Below, one piece after another: positions 36,101-42,302 of a stretch of 64,000 nt of DNA; the first letter of the stretch is position 1, and every line of letters begins with the position of its first letter. The translations under genes were made by a program, and so were the position numbers. The notes beneath the pieces are model-generated. The model searched no databases and had not been told where the DNA came from. It saw nothing but the letters and a program-made list of their open reading frames with translations. Origin of the DNA: Pseudomonas sp. Leaf48 (lineage in GTDB: Bacteria; Pseudomonadota; Gammaproteobacteria; Pseudomonadales; Pseudomonadaceae); NCBI RefSeq assembly GCF_001421885.1, contig NZ_LMLH01000023.1:240407-304406 (forward strand), written 5' to 3'.

Positions 36101-38716
36101 GCCGTCCGGGTTGAGGATGAAACCGGCGACCTGGGCGCTGGTGCTGTAGGTGTGGGTGTCGGCGGTGTCGATGTCGGTAGCGATAAGCTGGCCGTGCACG
36201 ACGGCGTCACCTTCGGTGAGGCTCTGCGCCGGGACCTGCAGCAGTACAGGGGCGTCATTGGTGCCGCGCACACTGATTTCGATTGGCTGTTGCACCACTG
36301 CGCCATGCTCGTCGGTGAGCAGCGCAATGAAGTGTTCAGTGACCTGCTGCCCCTCTGCCAGGTTCTGGGTGGCGAGACGACTGTTGTCCAGGGTGTAAGT
36401 CCATTGCCCGCTGAGCGGGTCGATGGCCAACGAACCATAGGTACCCTCGGTTGGCGCCAGGCTCCAGTTGAGCCGGCTACCTGAATCGACGTCACTGGCG
36501 CTCAGCACACCGACCAGGGTGTTCGCCGAGTCGTCCTCTGAAATTGCGCCGCTGGTGATCGAGTCGTGACCGATTTGCGGCGCATCGTTGGAGCCGGTCA
36601 GGGTGATATCGATGCTCTGCCGGGTGCCGTCGATGCTGGTAATCGTGAAGTGTTCGGTCAGCGTGTCGCCTTGCCCCAGTTGCCGGATCACTGTCTGGTC
36701 GGGATCTGCCACGTAATGCCAGGCACCGCTCGCGTCAATGGTCAGCACGCCGTATTCACCGCTCAGGGCATCGCCACCACCGTGGGGTGAGAACCGGTTT
36801 TCGCCGAGGTCCGGATCACTGATCGTCAGTTGACCACCTGTTTCAAGGAGGTGCGTGCCGCCGCTGGTGTTGTCCTCGGTGACGGTGCCGCTGATCACGC
36901 CGCTGATGACGGCGCCCTGGTTGGTCCCGGTCAAAATGATGCGCAGATCTTGCGTGGCCGAACCACCGTGTTCGTCGGTGACAGTCAGTGGGATAACCAG
37001 CGTTTGCTGAACACCGGCGGGCAACGACTGATAAGTGCTGTGGCCCGGGTCAAAGCGGTAATTGCCTTGCGCGTCGATGGTGAAACCGTCGACGTGGGCT
37101 GTGGTGCCGTAGGTCAGCGTGTGGCCGGCATCCACATCAGTTGCGCTGAGGCGGCCGGTCAACGGCGCGCCACCTTCACTGGCTGCGCGGGTAACAAGAG
37201 TGTCGAGTACTGGCAGGTCATTTCTGCCGGTGAGGTTAATCAACAAATTCTGCGTGGCGACGCCACCATGGCCGTCGCTGACCGTCACCGGGATGATCAG
37301 TTGCTGCGTGGCACCTTCTGCGAGGGAGCGATAGGCGGCATTGCTCGGGTCGAAACGATAGCTGCCGTCCGCTGCCAGGGTGAAGCCCGGCACATTGGCA
37401 GTGGTACTGAAAGTGAGGTGGTCGAGCGTGTCGACATCGGTCGCGGGGATTTTCCCGTGCACAATCTCACCATCTTGCGTCGCCTGAAGCGTGCCGATGC
37501 GTGCGATGACCGGGGCATCATTGAGCCCGACGATGGTGATGGTCAGGCGCGCGGTGGAGGTCGCACCGTGTTCGTCGACCACACTGGCGAGGAAATACTC
37601 GCTGGCCACCTGGCCCTCGGCGAGCGCCTGAGTCGACGCGCGGTCGTTGTCGAGTTGATACTGCCACTGGCCGGTGGCAGCATCGAGCGTCAACTCGCCG
37701 TATTGGCCGTGCACGGTGTCGACCTGCCAATGCAGCCGGGCGTCCAGGTCCGCGTCCCGGGCCTCGAGCTGGCCACTGGCAAACGTTTGCAAGTCTTCGC
37801 GACTGCTGCCGGTGAGTACCGAGCCTTGGGTAATTTCGGGGCGGTCGTTCGTACCTCGCAAGTCAATCCTGATCATTAGATCGACGGGCGCCATAGCGCC
37901 CGAACTGGCGCGCACCACAAACTCCTCGATGACATGCTGACCTTCGTTGAGCCCCTGAAACGCCGCGCTGTTGGTGTTTGGGATGTAATGCCAGCTGCCA
38001 TCGGGCGCAACCTGCAATGTCCCATAAAAGCCGTCCGGCGCCATCGCGTGCCACAGGGTGACCACGCCTCTCTCACCACCGCTTGCACTGAGCTGGCCGC
38101 TGATCTGCTGTTCGTAGTCCTCGATCACATTGCCGGCCAGATCGCCAACAGCGAAAAAAGGCACCGATCCATCATTGCCCGCGACCTCTTCGGCGGGCAG
38201 CAATGGCGGCACTTGGACGCTGCCGGCAACTGCGTCGGCAGCCGCCAATCCCGACGACCCACCGCCGCGCAGAGGCCTGGCACCGTCAGCGACCGGCGCC
38301 AGGGTGGCAGCCGGCAGCGCTGCAGAGCCATGATCGGCTGCCACAAATATCCCGGCAGGCTTGTCGTTGCCCGGCAACGACCCATAGTCACCGGCATCAG
38401 CAGTGGCGCCAGTCTGGCTGGCTGCAGGCGCATGGGGTACCGGCACCAGGTCAGGACCGGGCCACGTCTGCTCGACAACGGCCTCTTGACTGGCCGGCAC
38501 ACCGGCATGCTGTGGCCCCGGGGCGCCACCAGCGGTGGGCTGTTGGCCAGGCAGTGCTTGCCCTTGCTTGTCTTCGGTCCAGCCCAGGGGGTTGCGTTGG
38601 TCAACCTGAGACTGCGTGCCCAGTGGCTGCTCACGCGCAGCCAGGCGCCTGGCGGCTTCGTCCGGGCTCATCCGCGGATGTGCGCCCAACGTCGAACCTT
38701 CATTATTAATGGTCAT
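27122..38716 (-). CDS. Giant VCBS-repeat protein, probable type I-secreted surface protein
   Basis: This single 11.6 kb gene encodes 3,864 residues. Residues 1-185 are a low-complexity, Pro/Gln/Ala-rich N-terminal region. About 32 VCBS/cadherin-like modules of 70-105 residues follow, each closed by a GTND- or GTNQ-type linker. A Gly/Pro linker (PPDPDTGAGGGGGG, about residues 2730-2745) splits the array into unequal parts. The last 180 residues are repeat-free and acidic, ending ADVPVMPMPDPAAQTHG. There is no Sec signal peptide, no GGxGxDxxx RTX repeat and no visible LapG-type AAG cleavage site near the N terminus. It is 24 bases downstream of an HlyD gene and two ABC genes, so type I secretion is inferred. 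The probable role is adhesion or biofilm formation. Confidence 0.88.
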   Translation of the reverse strand: MTINNEGSTLGAHPRMSPDEAARRLAAREQPLGTQSQVDQRNPLGWTEDKQGQALPGQQPTAGGAPGPQHAGVPASQEAVVEQTWPGPDLVPVPHAPAASQTGATADAGDYGSLPGNDKPAGIFVAADHGSAALPAATLAPVADGARPLRGGGSSGLAAADAVAGSVQVPPLLPAEEVAGNDGSVPFFAVGDLAGNVIEDYEQQISGQLSASGGERGVVTLWHAMAPDGFYGTLQVAPDGSWHYIPNTNSAAFQGLNEGQHVIEEFVVRASSGAMAPVDLMIRIDLRGTNDRPEITQGSVLTGSSREDLQTFASGQLEARDADLDARLHWQVDTVHGQYGELTLDAATGQWQYQLDNDRASTQALAEGQVASEYFLASVVDEHGATSTARLTITIVGLNDAPVIARIGTLQATQDGEIVHGKIPATDVDTLDHLTFSTTANVPGFTLAADGSYRFDPSNAAYRSLAEGATQQLIIPVTVSDGHGGVATQNLLINLTGRNDLPVLDTLVTRAASEGGAPLTGRLSATDVDAGHTLTYGTTAHVDGFTIDAQGNYRFDPGHSTYQSLPAGVQQTLVIPLTVTDEHGGSATQDLRIILTGTNQGAVISGVISGTVTEDNTSGGTHLLETGGQLTISDPDLGENRFSPHGGGDALSGEYGVLTIDASGAWHYVADPDQTVIRQLGQGDTLTEHFTITSIDGTRQSIDITLTGSNDAPQIGHDSITSGAISEDDSANTLVGVLSASDVDSGSRLNWSLAPTEGTYGSLAIDPLSGQWTYTLDNSRLATQNLAEGQQVTEHFIALLTDEHGAVVQQPIEISVRGTNDAPVLLQVPAQSLTEGDAVVHGQLIATDIDTADTHTYSTSAQVAGFILNPDGSYSMDPGHAAYQHLAEGAQQTLTIAVTVTDNHGATAIEQLVFSLTGTNQVAVITGIDSGLVTEDGVSAGTHLLETGGQLVVVDPDQNEAYFVSHADTAALTGSYGSLTIDASGAWHYSADNAQAAVQQLGQGASLTEHFIVTTVEGTTHQISVTLMGTNDVPLLSAIAEQSTDEDGAKVFGQLVGTDVDIGDTLSYGTSSTVAGFSLNADGSYSFDPGDAAYQHLAEGARQILSIPVTVTDSHGAAATQNLVITITGSNDLPVMSLLTPCTAIEGGGAITEQIVATDIDTGDVLTYSTGVTVDGFSIDPDGTYHFDPSHAAYQSLNAGQTQILSIPLTVTDNHGGTATQILTITLTGTDQSALIAGVDVGGVTEDQGSGDSQLLETTGQLSITDPDHGEACFVAHSGDEGINGAYGVLTIDASGAWHYAADNNQVAVQQMGQGDTLTDHFTITSVDGTRHSIDITLNGTNDAPVISQSSITGGAISEDATSNTLGGVLIASDIDIGSRLSWSLEAGSGTYGTLSLDGASGEWIYTLDNSRAATQALAQGQQSSERFSVLVTDEHGASARQDVVISVQGTNDYPLLQNVPPRNVMEGGAVEHGQLDARDVDSGDTLGFSTLAQVPGFTLNADGAYSFDPANAAYQHLNAGETQTLNIPVTVTDGHGGTATQILTFTLTGTNQGAIIAGVDTGGVTEDQVSPGTQLLEAVGQLTISDPDSDQAVFTEHSGATALTGSYGSLSIDASGAWHYSTDTGQQALQQLGQGATLTEHFTISSVDGTTHSVTITLNGTNDAPVLNAISARNAVEDGAKVTGQLTASDIDSGDTLSYSATSVPAGFTLNANGSYSFNPGDAAYQQLAEGAQRVLTIPVTVTDNHGATATQNLVITITGTNDLPVMSVPVARVATEGGAAINGKVFATDIDTGDTLTYGTSATVDGFSIEPDGSYRFDPSHATYQSLNAGAQQVLNIAVTVTDNHGGTATKILSITLTGTNQGAVIAGVDSGSVTEDQGTAGRLETGGQLTISDVDNGEAVFTPRSGAGALVGTYGSLTIDASGAWHYSANNNQAAIQKLSEGATATDTFSVRSVDGTAHQVTITLLGTNDAPQIGGSSVITGAVTEDAAKSSATGRLVASDVDTDAQLSWSLASTAGNYGTLALDALTGNWVYTLDNSRTATQALAAGQKVHDSFVATVTDNHGAITQQTVDIVITGANDLPVISGSSAAAVTEDDTQSVVGGTLTHADADTGDIFSWSLVDGNGTYGALTFDTSTGIWNYSLDNSRAATQALAAGERHTETFTVRGVDGAGKPVNQVISIEANGSNDNPGISGAHQGSVVEDRTMSASGALSFSDIDTGDKLGAWQVLTPQGIYGALSIDQSGRWTYRLDEARSQSIKAGDSAQDSFIVRVSDNHGGYADQQVTIQVTGTNDGPAIDPNSPALTGDVTEDQIGATTAQGTIASGDTDIGDPLSWSIDGFIGQSVGSYGTLTLDQSGHWTYTLDHTKADRLAQGATVVERFVVNITDAAGERSSATIQVQVHGTNDGPHIGGTSSGEVTEDIATRVSGQLLPGDVDSGDTANWAVVGDPHGQLGTLILNAQGVWTYQLDAGSATVDALGEGASATETFRVQVTDSHGLTDFKDITITVRGHNDAPVISGVDSADITEDQMDSVTGSLIARDVDSGDQTSFEENQYAGAYGQFSLNTDGQWIYQLYNSQAYVQALAQGQTATETFTIAALDQNGGVTYRPVTVTVHGTNDAPLISGVATGVVFEFISQTASGRLVGQDPDQIDSTTWSLSEGHGVYGTLTLDDYGRWTYTLDINDADTKALQPGEQRIDSFRVQLTDNHGASAECFVNVTVVGTQPANAPPDPDTGAGGGGGGTPPLTLPSVSVSVTEDVSIVRSGQLVGASPEGSPVTWQVTPVNGTFGVLTLGPDGSWVYNLHNDALQVQALNLGQSVQEYFNVHGVDASGNKVQTQFTVTINGTNDTPHIVGVDTGTTIEDQQLTAVGSLAARDLNTGDSATWSVQQGTGLLGDFSIDDKGDWTYHLDNAKAQYLNAGESVVERFLVNATDGQGATVSHEVLVTVHGTADGPMVPSVIEGIAQPGAKEVLSGKISIDDPDIGDTFSFSMVSSAHGQAGTLSIEADGSWHYQLDQAAANTALKSLAAGQQLTDTFTVQVRDSNGHIALERIHLVVSGVNDAPVINGAISGSVTDRSQVQATGKLIASDPDTGDVATIEPQAVDSALGHFEIASDGRWVYTLDGLNPSVKALNAGASLTETFHVTAIDGSGVSVGKDVVITIYGSNDLPVVAGDVRGSTTEDTTVEAHGQLTTTDVDSGDTTQWTGMNTAGAYGRFTMSANGTWSYVLNGNSPQVQALQEGQVVSETFTAHGRDQHGGEVTQVITIDVHGTNDAAIISGQRTGDLTEDQNVSAGQLVVSGQIRLTDVDTGEGILTAQTVQGAYGTLELNSDGTWRYSADNAQQAIQQLGQGATLTDHVNLTSADGTPYQISVTVHGTNDVPVLSALTAQNAVEDGAKVTGQLLGSDTDTGDTLLYSSTSSVAGFTLNADGSYSFDPSDAAWQHLAEGATQVLIIPMTVTDSQGAKATQNLVITLTGSNDLPVMSVLVGETAAEGDAAITGHARATDLDTGDTLTYSSDATVDGFSISPDGTYHFDPGHPTYQRLVAGETQTLSIALTVTDNHGGSATQTLTITLTGTNQEAVIAGVDSGSVTEDQSASGQLETAGQLTISDPDNNEASFVAHTGADALVGAYGSLTIDASGAWHYSADNTQVAVQQLAEGEQLTESFTVSSADGTTHNVTITLNGVDAVPDPGILSAADGDDTTSMEVPLANLAVAPSAYALDAKAAEPTTDVTVQQTSAGDLANATTTQPSPLDHYLQFTHTETDSLAAGGEVPGDSKLAEYAGAPVLPTVEVYLQLGGVDSAHLSTPEPAQSPHDQPPPDSPLYPGTATPEPMDLAYIDASLADVPVMPMPDPAAQTHG
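27650..38146 (-). repeat. VCBS/cadherin-like tandem repeat array within the giant gene
   Basis: About 32 modules are arranged partly in higher-order triplets. Triplets of type A (GTNQ module with ITL..., then ISED...GSRLSWSL module, then EG...GQL module) alternate with type B triplets (GTNQ, then DVPLLSAIA-like, then DLPVMS-like). The GTNQ/TDQ-led module with LLETGGQL, SDPD and SIDASGAWHY recurs at least six times. The DNA-level similarity indicates duplication of three-module blocks rather than single modules. Confidence 0.8.
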
Positions 38717-38740
38717 GGTCGATTACCTGTGCACCTGGGC

Positions 38741-40087
38741 CTAGCGTTCGTGGAATGCCATGTCGGCACCGATGAATACGGGCTTGGCAAGGTACTGGAA
38801 CACCGACTTTCGCCCCGTGACGATATCCGCCTCGCCCGTCATACCGGGGATCAGTCGCCGGTCTGTGTCTTTGCCGACATGGTCCTGATCGAGCTGGATA
38901 TCCACCTTGTAGTAAGTCGCGCCGTTCTGCTCCTGGCGAAAAGCCGACGGGGAGATGCGTTTGACCTCGCCCGTCACTGAGCCGAACCGGCTGAAATCGA
39001 AAGCATCGACCTTTACCAGTGTGGTTTGCCCAATACGCACGAACCCGATATCGCGCGGTGAGACCAGGACTTCCATCACCACACCCCCTTCGCTTGGCAC
39101 CAGCTCCGCCACCGTACCGCCGGGTGCAATCACAGCGCCGGCGCGGGTATCGGGCAGTTGCTTGATGAACCCGGCCACCGGCGCCACCACTTCGGTACGC
39201 CCTTGGCGGTCTTCCAGCGCAACCAACTCGGCATCGAGTTCATGAATCTTCTCGATCATTTCGCTGCGCTTGGCCCCAGCCTTCTGTTTGATCTCGTCCA
39301 GCACCTGCTGGTGTTCCGCCTGGGCAACAGCGATGGTCTTGTTCAGCTCGGAGATACGCGATCGCAATTGCGCCAGATTGCGCTCGAGCTCCGCCGCATG
39401 CCCCTGCGCCTCGGCCATGCGCACAGCAGAAATAGCCCCCCTGGCGTAGCCATCCTCGTAGCGGGCCTGGACGTTTAGAGCCAGGTCCAATTGATTGCGC
39501 ATCGCAGGCAACTCGCTCTGTGCGCCAAGCAGTGCCGCCTTCTGCTGTTCGAAGACTGTTCGTTTGGCATCGGCGAGCGAGGTGTTGAGTGCCAGTTCGT
39601 TGGCGTAACGCTTGATCGCCTCATCCACCAGACCCTGCTGATCGGCGAAACCTGAAAATTTCGGCTGACGTGCCTCAATGACAGCCCCCCACAGTTCAAG
39701 ATCGATCTGCAAGGCGGCGCGACGCACACTGGCCTGGGCGCGATCCTTCTGCACATCGGTGGTGGCAAACCGGGCGATGACCTGCCCGGCCTTGACCTGC
39801 TCGCCCGACTCGACCAGCAACTCGGTAAGAATGCCGCCTTCCTTCGATTGCAGCAGTTGAATGCGCGACACCGGTTGAACCTCCCCGCGCGCCTTGGCCA
39901 GCTCATCCACCTGTGCGACCAGCGTCCAGAGCAGGAACAGCAACACAAGGGCAACAATGGCCAGCAGCATGCGCCGCAAATGCCGGGAACTGCGGCCATC
40001 GTTGAGCAGGTTGGCTATGTTGGCACCGGCACGGTCGTCGGCCCCGGTGATGGCAATGATCTTGGGCAGTGAATCGATCTTAAACAT
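38741..40087 (-). CDS. HlyD-family membrane fusion protein of type I secretion
   Basis: This 448-residue periplasmic adaptor has one N-terminal transmembrane helix (about residues 41-60, LLAIVALVLLFLLWTLVAQV). A split lipoyl domain follows (GGILTELLVESGEQVKAGQVIARF and later EVVAPVAGFIKQL), then a long coiled-coil hairpin (residues about 120-285) and a C-terminal beta-barrel with PGMTGEADIVTGRKSVFQYL. That ending is typical of HlyD/LapC adaptors that join an ABC exporter to TolC. Its start overlaps the upstream ABC gene by 8 bases and the giant VCBS gene follows after 24 bases, so all are one operon. Confidence 0.9.
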   Translation of the reverse strand: MFKIDSLPKIIAITGADDRAGANIANLLNDGRSSRHLRRMLLAIVALVLLFLLWTLVAQVDELAKARGEVQPVSRIQLLQSKEGGILTELLVESGEQVKAGQVIARFATTDVQKDRAQASVRRAALQIDLELWGAVIEARQPKFSGFADQQGLVDEAIKRYANELALNTSLADAKRTVFEQQKAALLGAQSELPAMRNQLDLALNVQARYEDGYARGAISAVRMAEAQGHAAELERNLAQLRSRISELNKTIAVAQAEHQQVLDEIKQKAGAKRSEMIEKIHELDAELVALEDRQGRTEVVAPVAGFIKQLPDTRAGAVIAPGGTVAELVPSEGGVVMEVLVSPRDIGFVRIGQTTLVKVDAFDFSRFGSVTGEVKRISPSAFRQEQNGATYYKVDIQLDQDHVGKDTDRRLIPGMTGEADIVTGRKSVFQYLAKPVFIGADMAFHER

Positions 40088-42302
40088 GAACCGGTCCTTT
40101 TAAGCTGTCTTGCGCCACACCTTTGGGGTTCTGAAGGGCGACTGGTCCGACATGAATCAATTTGCCCTGTTCGAGAATCACGATCAGGTCCGCGGTTTCG
40201 ATCAGGTCCGCACGGTGGGTAGCGATTACCACGGTGCTGGTGCCGCGCAAGTCGTCGAGCAGACGCTTGAACATGTCATCGAGCACGGGATCGCCGTCAC
40301 GCAGCGGGTCATCCAGCAACAGCAGGGGCGGATCGCCCAGCACGGCTTCGACCATGCCCACCACGTGGCGTATACGCAGGGCATCGGGGTCTTCGCGCCA
40401 GGGATCAAGCTGCATGTTCAGTGCCTCTTGCTCGCCGGTGCAGCCGAGCAAACGCCACCAGGTTTCGCCCGCTACCCGGGCAAAGCAGGCCACGATCCGT
40501 GCATCACAGGTAGCTGGATGAGACAACTGGAGGAAGTCACGCACTGACAACGGCAGGTTCTGCAGGGTCTGTGCATGAAAGCCGACCCAGACACGGTAAT
40601 CCGCCGGGTCGAACTGGCGGATATCACGTCCGTCGAGCACCACGCGGCCACTTTGAGGCATGCGCACCCCGGACAGACACTGCAATAAAGTGCTCTTGCC
40701 AGCGCCGTTGGGCCCGACCACCACCACACGCTGGCCCGGCTGCAACTCGAAGCTGACGCCGTTAAGCGCAGGCTCCTGCTCCACGCTATAGCGATAAAAC
40801 AAATGGTCCACGGCGATGCGAGGCGCCAGCGGCTCGATCGGCGAATACATCTGCGGGTGCTGCGCCTCGCCAGCGGACTGCATGAGCCGGTCCAGCTGCA
40901 AGCGCGATTCCTTGATCTGACTCATGCGCAGACTCAGCGAAAAGAATTGCTGGGCCGGGGTGGTGACGTGCCAGACCAGCATCATCGTGGCGATCAACCC
41001 GCCAGCCGTCATGCCCTGGGCCAGGACCAGAGCGATGCCGGCGGCCATGGTGCCCAGCACAATGAACATGCTCAGCGCCTGACCAATGCTTTGCATCAAC
41101 GCCTGGGCCAGGGCCAGATCACGATTGGCTTGCGCTGCCTGGCTGGACATGTCGCGCATGCGTCGCAGCCAGTGGTGGTTGCCACTGATGCCCTGAAGGG
41201 AGCGAAGCCGCTGGATGCCGCTGGCATACTCCTCCAGCAGCCGGTTACCGACGCGCCCGGCGTGCACCGCTTTGCGCTGCAAATAAGGCTGTACTAGCCA
41301 CGCAGCGAGCAAGAACAGCAGCAGTCCGATGATCGGCACACACACGATCCAACCGCCCAACAGGGCAATCACCACGATGAACACCAACACGAATGGATAG
41401 TCGACCAGCGCCACACCGCCAGCGCCGCTCAGGTACTGGCGCACGCCTTCGAGCGAACGCATGCGGGCGAGGTTGTTGTTCAGGCCCAGTCGCGACGAAT
41501 ACTCCAATGGCAAACCGAGGGTCTTGCGAAACGCCGCGGTGCCAATGCTGGCACCGGCCCATGCACCCATGCGTGCGAGCAGTGTCGCGCGTCCCAGGCG
41601 CAGCCCCCAACCACAGATTACGGCAATGATCGCCCCCAACCCCAGTGTGGTCAGGGTGCCGGTGGCGCCACTGGGAATTACGGAGTTGTAGACGGTCATG
41701 GTGAACAAGGACACCGACAATGCCAGGACGTTAGTGACCAGACTGATCAGCCCGATACCAAACAGTTCGCCCTGAGCCTTGGCCATCAGTCCCGCAAACC
41801 AGTCGGGCTGCGGTGCATCGATGGGTATGAACCCCGCTTTGCGCTGGATCAGCAAAAATTCGCTGTCGCTCGACGGCTGCCAATCATGGACCGGGCTTTC
41901 CCCGTCATGCCACCAGTCCTGGTTATCCAGACGGCCAAGATAGAGCATGCAACGCTCATCGGTAATTGCCAGAGTGCCTGTTGGAAGGCTTTCCATCAGG
42001 TTGTCGCGCTTGCCATGGGGCAGGTAATCGGAACGGAAACCGATGTCCACCAACAGCGTGCGCAGGTCTTCAACGGTAAACCCGGCACCTTGGGCTGGGA
42101 GGCTGGGCACCAGATTGCGCGGCGCACCAAACCAGTCCAGCGTCACCAGCAGTGCGGGCAGGCAGCGAGCGATCGCCGAGGCACCCAGTCGTGCCTCGCC
42201 CAGCAGCGTGGCGATGCGTTGCATGCGCGCACGCTCACTCCAGAACATATCGAGTCTGTCGGCGGTATCCGTCGGGTCACAAGCGAAGTTTTCAGTTTGC
42301 AT
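40080..42302 (-). CDS. ABC exporter subunit with C39-like N-terminal domain and altered ATPase motifs
   Basis: This 740-residue protein has an N-terminal domain of about 165 residues resembling the C39 peptidase-like domain of type I exporters (VEDLRTLLVDIGFRSDYLP...LYLGRLDNQDWW) without a catalytic cysteine. Six membrane helices and a nucleotide-binding domain follow. Walker A is intact (GPNGAGKS, residues 529-536), and the H-loop is present (IATHR, about 694). The expected LSGGQ signature is replaced by DPDALRIRH. Walker B is followed by Asp instead of the catalytic Glu (LLLLDDPL, about 658-665). It overlaps both neighbours, pointing to an obligate heterodimer with the 549-residue subunit. 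Confidence 0.88.
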   Translation of the reverse strand: MQTENFACDPTDTADRLDMFWSERARMQRIATLLGEARLGASAIARCLPALLVTLDWFGAPRNLVPSLPAQGAGFTVEDLRTLLVDIGFRSDYLPHGKRDNLMESLPTGTLAITDERCMLYLGRLDNQDWWHDGESPVHDWQPSSDSEFLLIQRKAGFIPIDAPQPDWFAGLMAKAQGELFGIGLISLVTNVLALSVSLFTMTVYNSVIPSGATGTLTTLGLGAIIAVICGWGLRLGRATLLARMGAWAGASIGTAAFRKTLGLPLEYSSRLGLNNNLARMRSLEGVRQYLSGAGGVALVDYPFVLVFIVVIALLGGWIVCVPIIGLLLFLLAAWLVQPYLQRKAVHAGRVGNRLLEEYASGIQRLRSLQGISGNHHWLRRMRDMSSQAAQANRDLALAQALMQSIGQALSMFIVLGTMAAGIALVLAQGMTAGGLIATMMLVWHVTTPAQQFFSLSLRMSQIKESRLQLDRLMQSAGEAQHPQMYSPIEPLAPRIAVDHLFYRYSVEQEPALNGVSFELQPGQRVVVVGPNGAGKSTLLQCLSGVRMPQSGRVVLDGRDIRQFDPADYRVWVGFHAQTLQNLPLSVRDFLQLSHPATCDARIVACFARVAGETWWRLLGCTGEQEALNMQLDPWREDPDALRIRHVVGMVEAVLGDPPLLLLDDPLRDGDPVLDDMFKRLLDDLRGTSTVVIATHRADLIETADLIVILEQGKLIHVGPVALQNPKGVAQDSLKGPVHV

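Noticed and set aside
27650..38146. Possible CRISPR-like or satellite array because of repeated DNA blocks
   Set aside because: The repeats are about 300 bp, in frame, and encode VCBS modules; no short repeat-spacer pattern exists.
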